A DNA stretch of 64,000 nt from Auriscalpium vulgare (lineage: Eukaryota; Basidiomycota; Agaricomycetes; Russulales; Auriscalpiaceae), in contig JAHBBC010000001.1 in NCBI GenBank assembly GCA_019915015.1, positions 1,426,001 to 1,490,000 on the forward strand, in the 5' to 3' direction. The notes beneath the pieces are model-generated. The model was not told the DNA's origin, searched no databases, and worked only from the letters and a program-made list of their open reading frames with translations. Both the position numbers and the translations under genes were made by a program. This document shows, one piece after another, positions 58,280 through 64,000 of this stretch (position 1 is its first letter; the number at the start of each line of letters is the position of its first letter).

Positions 58280-61200
58280 ATGGCCACCGTGGAGAAGAGA
58301 CTTCCCTCCAGCGATAGTGAGGTTAACGATGGACAGCTGATGGACGAGAAGCTCGCGTACCTCAAGACAGACCTCGAGTCGACGACCGGCTCGGACGTCT
58401 CGGAAGTCCTACGAGACGAGCGCGCCCTCGTCACGCACGTCATCACAGTAGACGACGACCCGTCACTCAACCCATGGACATTCCGCTCGTTCTTCCTTGG
58501 TATTGGTCTGTCGGCGTTCGGCGGCGTGCTCGGTATGTTAACATACAGGGATTATCTTCATCGAAATTTATTTTTTATCAGCGGAGATTTACTACTTCAA
58601 GCCTGTGAGCAAGCCATCTTCTAGCCGTTGATTAGAAGTATGCTAATCGCAGACGATTATTAGCAAACGGTGCTGGTCTCTACAATGTTCCTCGCTATCA
58701 TATCATACGTTCTGGGCCTCGCCATGGAAGTCGTCATTCCGCGAAAGGGATGGCTCCGCTACCTCAATCCCGTGAGTCTTCTCAATGCCGACTTGCTCTA
58801 CGCTGCATGACGACGATATTCTCAGGGGCCATTCAATAAGAAGGAGAACGCCTTCATTGTAATCATGGCCAGTGCCGCCGCGAACTCAGCGCTGGGGACC
58901 GAAGTATTGGCCGTCCAGCGTCTCTACTACAAGATCACTCCCAACGCAGGCGCCTCCATCTTTCTTCTGTTCTCAAGCCAACTACTTGGCTATGGTATCG
59001 GCGGACTGATGCGATGTAAGCGTATTCTGTCTACCGCAATCGTGGCTAACAACTATATGCGTAGCTATCCTCTTGTATCCTTCGAAAATGCTGTACCCCG
59101 GCGTACTGCCCCTGGTGTCCATGTTCGATGCTTTCTACAGTGGTGGGACTGGTAGCTCTGACCGGAGGGACGATGGCAATAAGAAGCGCCTCCGGCTGTT
59201 CTACATTGCCTTCACTGCGTGTGTATCATACACTCGCTAAAGAGATTGTGAACTGATGTCATTTGCAGAATTTTCTGCTGGGAGATTTTCCCCGAATGGA
59301 TATTCCCGCTGCTCACCGGGTTGTCGATCTTCTGCCTCGCAGACCAACACAACACCGATTTCACGCGCGTCTTTGGTGGCTCCAATGGTAACGAGGGTAT
59401 GGGACTGCTTGCGATCTGCTTCGACTGGCAGTACATATCTGGAGGCAACAATCCGTTCGCTATCCCCCTACGTGCGCAGGCAAGTCGTCCAACAACTCTA
59501 AAGCAGGTGAAGCGTCCTCAAAGTACATTCCCTAGTTCTCGAACTTGCTTGGATACTTGCTTTGCATGTATGTTCGTGATCTGGAGCTGCGTATACCCTG
59601 ACCTCACAAGAATGATTTGATAGGGTTGCCTTCGCCGCCGTATACTACCGCAACATCTGGAATGCCAAGAGCTTCCCATTCGTACGCCCTATGAATCTGT
59701 CACTGTCATGTCCATATGCGCTGACATGATACATCTGCCAGCTATCCCAAACCCTTTTTTACGAGAACGGCACAGTCTACGATCAGTTGCTCATCCTCAA
59801 CGACAAGTTCGAAGTTGACCCTGCACTCCTCCAACAGCAGGGCCTGCCATTCTACGCCGGAACGTGGATTGTGTATCTGCTGACGTCGAACATGGGCATG
59901 GCAGCGACTCTTACGCACCTCTTGCTGTGGAACCGCAACGACCTCCGCGCGGCGTGGAGCTGGGCGACTCCGACCAAGATGAAGGCGATGTGGACAAATT
60001 TCAACTGGAAGTTCTGGCAAGATGATGGATTGCGGGAGCAGCCAGCAGACGACGATGACATCGACCCTCATTATCGTCAGATGCTCAAGGTTCGAATATA
60101 TCCATCTGCCGAGTCCTAGGAGGGCGCTGACGGCAGTTGCAGTACCCCGACGCTCCGAACAGTTGGTATATTGCGGTGCTCGCGGTGGCTTTCATCACTG
60201 CCATGGTCATCATCTACAAGACTAATTCCACATTGCCATGGTGCGCCGTGCATCTCTGTATTTTGGCTGTCGCTCAATATTTGGTGCCCACAGGTGGGGC
60301 TTCATCATCGCGTGCTTGCTTGCAACTGTCTCCATCCTGTTCTTCGGGTCACTCTACGCCATGACCGGCCTGTCGTTCATCATCCAGCCGTTCGTCCAGA
60401 TGATCGGAGGATTCTTGCATCCAGGAAAGCCGATGGCCAACATGTACTTTGTGTTGTTCAGCTACAGTGAGCAAACCCGCCTGATGCACATGGCCATTGT
60501 TTCACAACCTCGTCAGACTCCGTCAGTCAAGCGTCTCTTTTGCTGAGGGACTTGAAGATCGCGCAATGTGAGCGCCGTCGCGGCTATCGGTATCTCAACT
60601 ACTAAGTACCCTGGGAACAGACACCAAGCTGCCGCCCCGTGCAGCATTCACCGCCCAGATCATCGGCACACTTTTTGGATGCGTTCTCAACTACAGTGCG
60701 TGCCTACAGTGCTACGCTTTTCAGTGCTAATAGCCTTCTCAGTCCTCATGAATTCAATCATTGACAACCAGCGCGAGATACTACTCTCTGTCGAAGGCAC
60801 GAATATTTGGTCCGGCCAGCAGCCGCAACAGTACAATTCGCAGGCGGTCGCGTGGGGTGGCCTTAGCCACGAGCTGTTCGCGCACGGAAAGCGCTACCAA
60901 TGGGTCGCGTGGGCGTACGTCCTCGGCCTATTTGTGCCGGTGCCATTTTGGATCGTGCATCGTTATCTGCCCAAGTTGCGCGCGGACTACTTGTACACGC
61001 CTGTCATCGCGTGAGTGCATTCCGATATTCTGTCGTACGTGCGCGCAGTGCTTACCGCGCGCATTCTTGACAGTTACTACATTGGGTGGCTGTGTGTCGG
61101 CATCAACTCGTCGGTCTTATCGTACTTCACCATCGCGTGGATCTCCCAGTGGTTCCTGCGTACCCGGTACCCCAAGTGGTTTGCAAAGTACAACTATATT

Positions 61201-61404
61201 CTCGGGGCTGGTACGCGCCTTGCTACATTGGACATTCTAACGCTCACCAGATATTTCACAGCCCTGGATGGTGGCACACAGGTCATGGTGTTCATCCTGT
61301 CTTTCGTAGTGCAGGGCGCCGCTGGCAGCTCTCATCTGTTTCCCAAGTGGTGGGGTGCCAATCAGCTCGGAAATTACGACCGATGTGCTACTATCAGTAC
61401 CTAA
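58280..61404 (+). CDS. Oligopeptide transporter, OPT family
   Basis: ATG 58,280 gives MATVEKRLPSSDSEVNDGQL and an acidic cytosolic N-terminus, then NPWTFRSFFLGIGLSAFGGV, the first helix. About 14 exons with introns near 50 nt; exon 2 is only 23 nt (AEIYYFKP). Family motifs: YLNPGPFNKKENAFI (NPG motif; KEN where KEH is usual), MASAAANSALGTEVLAVQRL, IFPLLTGLSIFCLADQ, GLLAICFDWQYISGGNNPF, LFGCVLNY, VLMNSIIDNQREILL and WFLRTRYPKWFAKYN. The last exon ends PKWWGANQLGNYDRCATIST. Proton-coupled uptake of small peptides or glutathione across the plasma membrane is the family role. Compared with the inverted fragment at 62.6 kb, this copy lacks 5 bp after GCTACT and so stops early. Confidence 0.9.
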
Positions 61405-61571
61405 CGATTGGCTCAAACGATTGGCTCTGTAATTCAGTCGCTCTTCCATCCTAGCAAACCCAATGAATCTTCAAAGCGAGTAGTAATAGCGAGTAGCCTT
61501 TTGGCTTGTCAGCAGCACCTGCTCCCCGTCGTTCTAGACCATATAACCTTCACCCTCAACAGAGGAGATAT

Positions 61572-61664
61572 ACACCGATGGTGAAGCGGTTATCATGCTT
61601 GCCTTCCAATGCAGTCACGTGCATGAGGTAGCAAGCGGCACGGGTTCGACTCCCGTTCGGTGTA
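61572..61664 (+). tRNA. tRNA-Gly (anticodon UCC) with a 21-nt intron
   Basis: Acceptor stem ACACCGA pairs with TCGGTGT and is followed by discriminator A. The D arm is GGTGAAGCGGTTATC. The anticodon stem CTTGC/GCAAG encloses loop CTTCCA-A with TCC at the anticodon, split after position 37 by a 21-nt intron. The T arm is ACGGG-TTCGACT-CCCGT. The mature length is 72 nt plus CCA. It decodes GGA. Confidence 0.9.
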
Positions 61665-62412
61665 ACATTTTTGAAGGCTCCTACTATCGGTAGACCACTA
61701 GCTAGAAGTGACTTATATTGATAAAATATTTTATTCACTTTCAACCCTCCTAAGAATATTTGAGATTTGGGGTCCTCTACATAAGGGTAATTTTTGTTTT
61801 GTGCTAAGGGGAGTGAGTTTGTGAAAACCTGCAAAAGGGCTCAAATATGCCCTTGGACACACTACTGATTACCTAGATCTTAATGATCTGGAAGCCCGAG
61901 CCCATTGTAAATTTACAGACACAATACAACGTGCATCTAGATGTTTTATATATTAAAATCGCGGTCACGTTTGGAGGGTATGGTCAATTAAATTGATGAA
62001 GAAGGTCGGCGCGGGCAAGGCACGGGCAAGGCGCGGGTGGCGCGCGTCGTTCACGTTCACTGCTTCACCCTGGCTCGTTCAGTCTCCGAGGGCCCATATA
62101 ATGCTATAAATCTCATATTAAAAATGTTGTAGCTATGCATAATGCAATAGACCTCATAAGATCTGACTGTGCAAAGAATTGAACAAAAGTTGGTGACGAG
62201 AGTGTTGCAATAAATGGGGACCGTGAGAGCGGTCGCTACTGGTCTACCGATAGTATGGAGACGGGGTCGTTGGCGAGGGGTTGTTGAAGGAGGGCGGTGA
62301 CCGGTGACGGCGCGGGATGATGCATGATGACGACGCACGTAGCGGCAATGGAATGTGATGACGACGTGACGACGCGGGTGGGAAACAGATGAGAGCTGGC
62401 AGCGGCGCCGGC

Positions 62413-62445
62413 GCAAGCATGATAACCTCTTCACCATCGGTGTAT
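62413..62445 (-). pseudogene. tRNA-Gly 5'-half fragment
   Basis: The minus strand matches the first ~33 nt of the tRNA-Gly gene (ATACACCGATGGTGAAG, then one change, then GGTTATCATGCTTGC) and stops in the anticodon stem, where unrelated sequence begins. Part of the inverted duplication; not a functional tRNA. Confidence 0.75.
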
Positions 62446-62630
62446 AGTTTCCTGCTCGAGGGGAAGAATCAAGATGGCCCAGAATGATGGGAGCTGCTAA
62501 CAAAGCCACTGCTACTCACCATGATTCTGAAGACTCATTATAGGATGGAAGAACAACTGGATTACAGAGCCAATCGTTTGAGCCAATCATTAGGTACTGA
62601 TACAGTAGTAGCACATCGGTCATAATTTCC

Positions 62631-63139
62631 GCGCCGATTTTAATGCCCGCCACCACTTGGTAGCGCCGCGCGCGTGCGTGACGGCGGCGGCGGGCGGTGG
62701 GTCGGCGTCGACGCCGTGCGCGGTGGTGCGGCGGCGTCTGGAGGGCGGGTTGCGCGCGAGTGGTGATGAAGACGGTGGCGGGCCAGCGGTGGCGGCATCG
62801 GGAGGGCGACATCGCTGCGCGAGAGCTTGATGCGTCGGCGTCATGGTTGTGCGCAGGAGGCTCGCTGGCGCGAAAGTGGCTGCGATGGGGGCAGACTCTA
62901 GATGGATGATAGGCGATCTGTTATACAGAGCAGAATCTAATGGATGATAGGCGATTATACAGAGCAGACTTGGCAGTAGACTGTCACGAAGACGGGAACC
63001 ACCATGCGCGCGCTTCGTATGACCCTAACCTATGTCGATGAGTAGCAACGAAGGGAAAAAGCAGGCTTTACATATCAACCCAGCCATATCTACAGCACTA
63101 CTCTTACAACATCGACAAACCGGAGCAGAGCTATCTCAC
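62631..63139. other. GC-rich intergenic region
   Basis: About 500 bp between the inverted duplication and the last gene, with a CG/GGC-rich low-complexity block at 62,650-62,800. A short duplication (GATGATAGGCGAT and CAGAGCAGA) repeats at ~62,905-62,965. No gene. Confidence 0.35.
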
Positions 63140-64000
63140 TCATACATGCCCCAGGCTGTCGAACACCACCGCCATTTTCCGGAGGAACCCCTCACGCTCA
63201 CCGGCAAATTGCCTGTCCATCTCGCGCTGCTCCGCAAGGTGCCTCTCCAGCATCTCGCGCCGCCTCACCTCCAGCTCCGCTTTGCGCCCTTCGGCCTCTC
63301 GGATAGCAGCACTCACTTCGTCCTTTTGCGCCGAAGACAGTTCGTCAGGTAGTGCGGCGGCAATTTGGGTTTGAACCTGATCTGAGTCGACGTGAGCGGC
63401 TGTCTCGGCAGCGGATGGTTGAGTAGTGGTTGCTATTGGAGGCTCCGCAACGTCGATTTCACGAGAATAAAAAGCCTCGTCTGGGTGACGCGCGGGCGCA
63501 GCGGACGCTGGCTGGGGTTAACAACGCAGCCGGGTGAGTCCATATGGATACCAGCGGACACCGAAATAGCTGACCACTTCGTTTTGGGACGGTAGATTAG
63601 CGTCCTCCTGCGCAGGGCGAGGCTTATACGGGACGCACGGCGCGCGGCGCAGCCCGCAAAGCACGCACCCCCTGCGCTTTTCGCCACTGCGCAGACACGG
63701 GCAGCGCGTGCCTTTCCTTGTGCTCGCATAATGGCACGTCTCGCACTCGACCTGTCGGAAGACGTCTCGTCATGAATCCTGCGAGGAGTGAACAGCGTGC
63801 GCACCTCGTTCGTCGGCGCACCGTACACGCCAACGACATACCGCGAAGACGTCTCAGCCTTCTCAACGTAAGCTACGATGACGTTCGCCGCGTATTTCGC
63901 TTCGTCCTCTTTGTCACCGAGACGGTGTGGGAGGATGTGCACTTCTCCGTGTCGCTCGTCCTGTGGAATGATCTGCCGCGGTGTTTTTATATCGTATGGA
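63140..64000 (-). CDS. Cys-rich, coiled-coil protein of unknown function (partial)
   Basis: The gene enters from beyond the right window edge. Reading on minus: PYDIKTPRQIIPQDERHGEV, EAKYAANVIVAYVEKAETSS, RYVVGVYGAPTNE, an intron, VECETCHYASTRKGTRCPCL and RRGCVLCGLRRAPC, an intron, HPDEAFYSREIDVAEPP and finally a charged helix (AIREAEGRKAELEVRRREML, EQREMDRQFAGEREGFLRKM) ending VVFDSLGHV with stop at 63,140. Two introns (~53 and ~68 nt) join the three pieces in frame. The Cys pattern CxxC...CxC...CxxC...C suggests one or two zinc sites. I do not recognise the family. It could be a DNA-binding or adaptor protein, but nothing in the sequence decides. Confidence 0.6.

Larger units (their letters stand above)
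61314..62630. repeat. Imperfect, scrambled inverted duplication of OPT 3' end and tRNA
   Basis: The minus strand from 62,630 to ~62,415 repeats the plus strand from 61,369 to ~61,600 with many changes. It starts in the last OPT codons (GGAAATTAYGACCGATGTGCTACT), passes a shared ~120-bp stretch and reaches the 5' half of the tRNA gene (62,445-62,413). Directly after that half-tRNA comes an inverted copy of an upstream OPT piece (62,380-62,410 against 61,314-61,345). A further inverted pair, CTCC.TACTATCGGTAGACCA, lies at 61,679-61,700 and 62,260-62,239. The intervening ~540 bp is AT-rich and unlabelled. Confidence 0.75.

Noticed and set aside
62057..62509. 150-residue minus-strand ORF in the inverted-duplication region
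   Set aside because: It crosses the tRNA half and the OPT relic, with no protein-like conservation.

Overview
The window is nuclear DNA of a basidiomycete, most likely an agaricomycete. Genes are closely spaced. They are broken by many 46-60 nt introns with GT...AG ends and CTGAY/CTNAC-like branch sites. Several families typical of, or restricted to, mushroom-forming fungi are present: a DUF6534-type membrane protein, a BTB protein with a CxxC tail, the basidiomycete-type protein kinase family, a multicopy P450 and PIF/Harbinger DNA transposons.

Layout. Positions 1-7.4 kb hold a damaged copy of a large DNA transposon. A tandem pair of cytochrome P450 genes follows (9.0-14.6 and 16.0-18.3 kb). 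The first is split in exon 1 by a 3,366-bp PIF/Harbinger element. Then come S-adenosylmethionine decarboxylase (minus), a DUF6534-like gene (minus), a mitochondrial DUF1279 protein (plus), an RPEL-repeat protein (minus) and a BTB gene (plus). The BTB gene is cut near its 3' end by a second, apparently intact copy of the large transposon (27,295-34,156). After it come a kinase-like gene, a coiled-coil protein, a vWA-domain protein, a complex I subunit, an unknown gene, a Rax2-type polarity protein ending in an SH3 domain, the ribosome-maturation factor REI1, a PP2C phosphatase, an H3K9-type SET methyltransferase with a long disordered N-terminus, ATP synthase subunit 5 (OSCP), an OPT-family oligopeptide transporter, an intron-containing tRNA-Gly, a scrambled inverted duplication, and the 3' part of a Cys-rich/coiled-coil gene that leaves the window.

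The most interesting object is the 6.86-kb transposon. Its five long minus-strand ORFs can be joined by seven short introns, all frame-consistent, into one eight-exon gene for about 1,973 residues. The predicted order is a Ulp1/SENP-type cysteine protease, a low-complexity linker, a C2HC zinc finger and a transposase. The transposase motif order and the 8-bp target duplication best fit the P/THAP9 superfamily. The element has near-perfect 32-bp inverted termini and subterminal CTACC repeats.

A caution applies throughout. Several genes that should be functional (AdoMetDC, the DUF1279 protein, both P450s) and the first transposon copy carry single-base deletions, often in short homopolymers. 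Assembly error is as likely as real decay. Exon coordinates were derived by hand from splice signals and reading frame.
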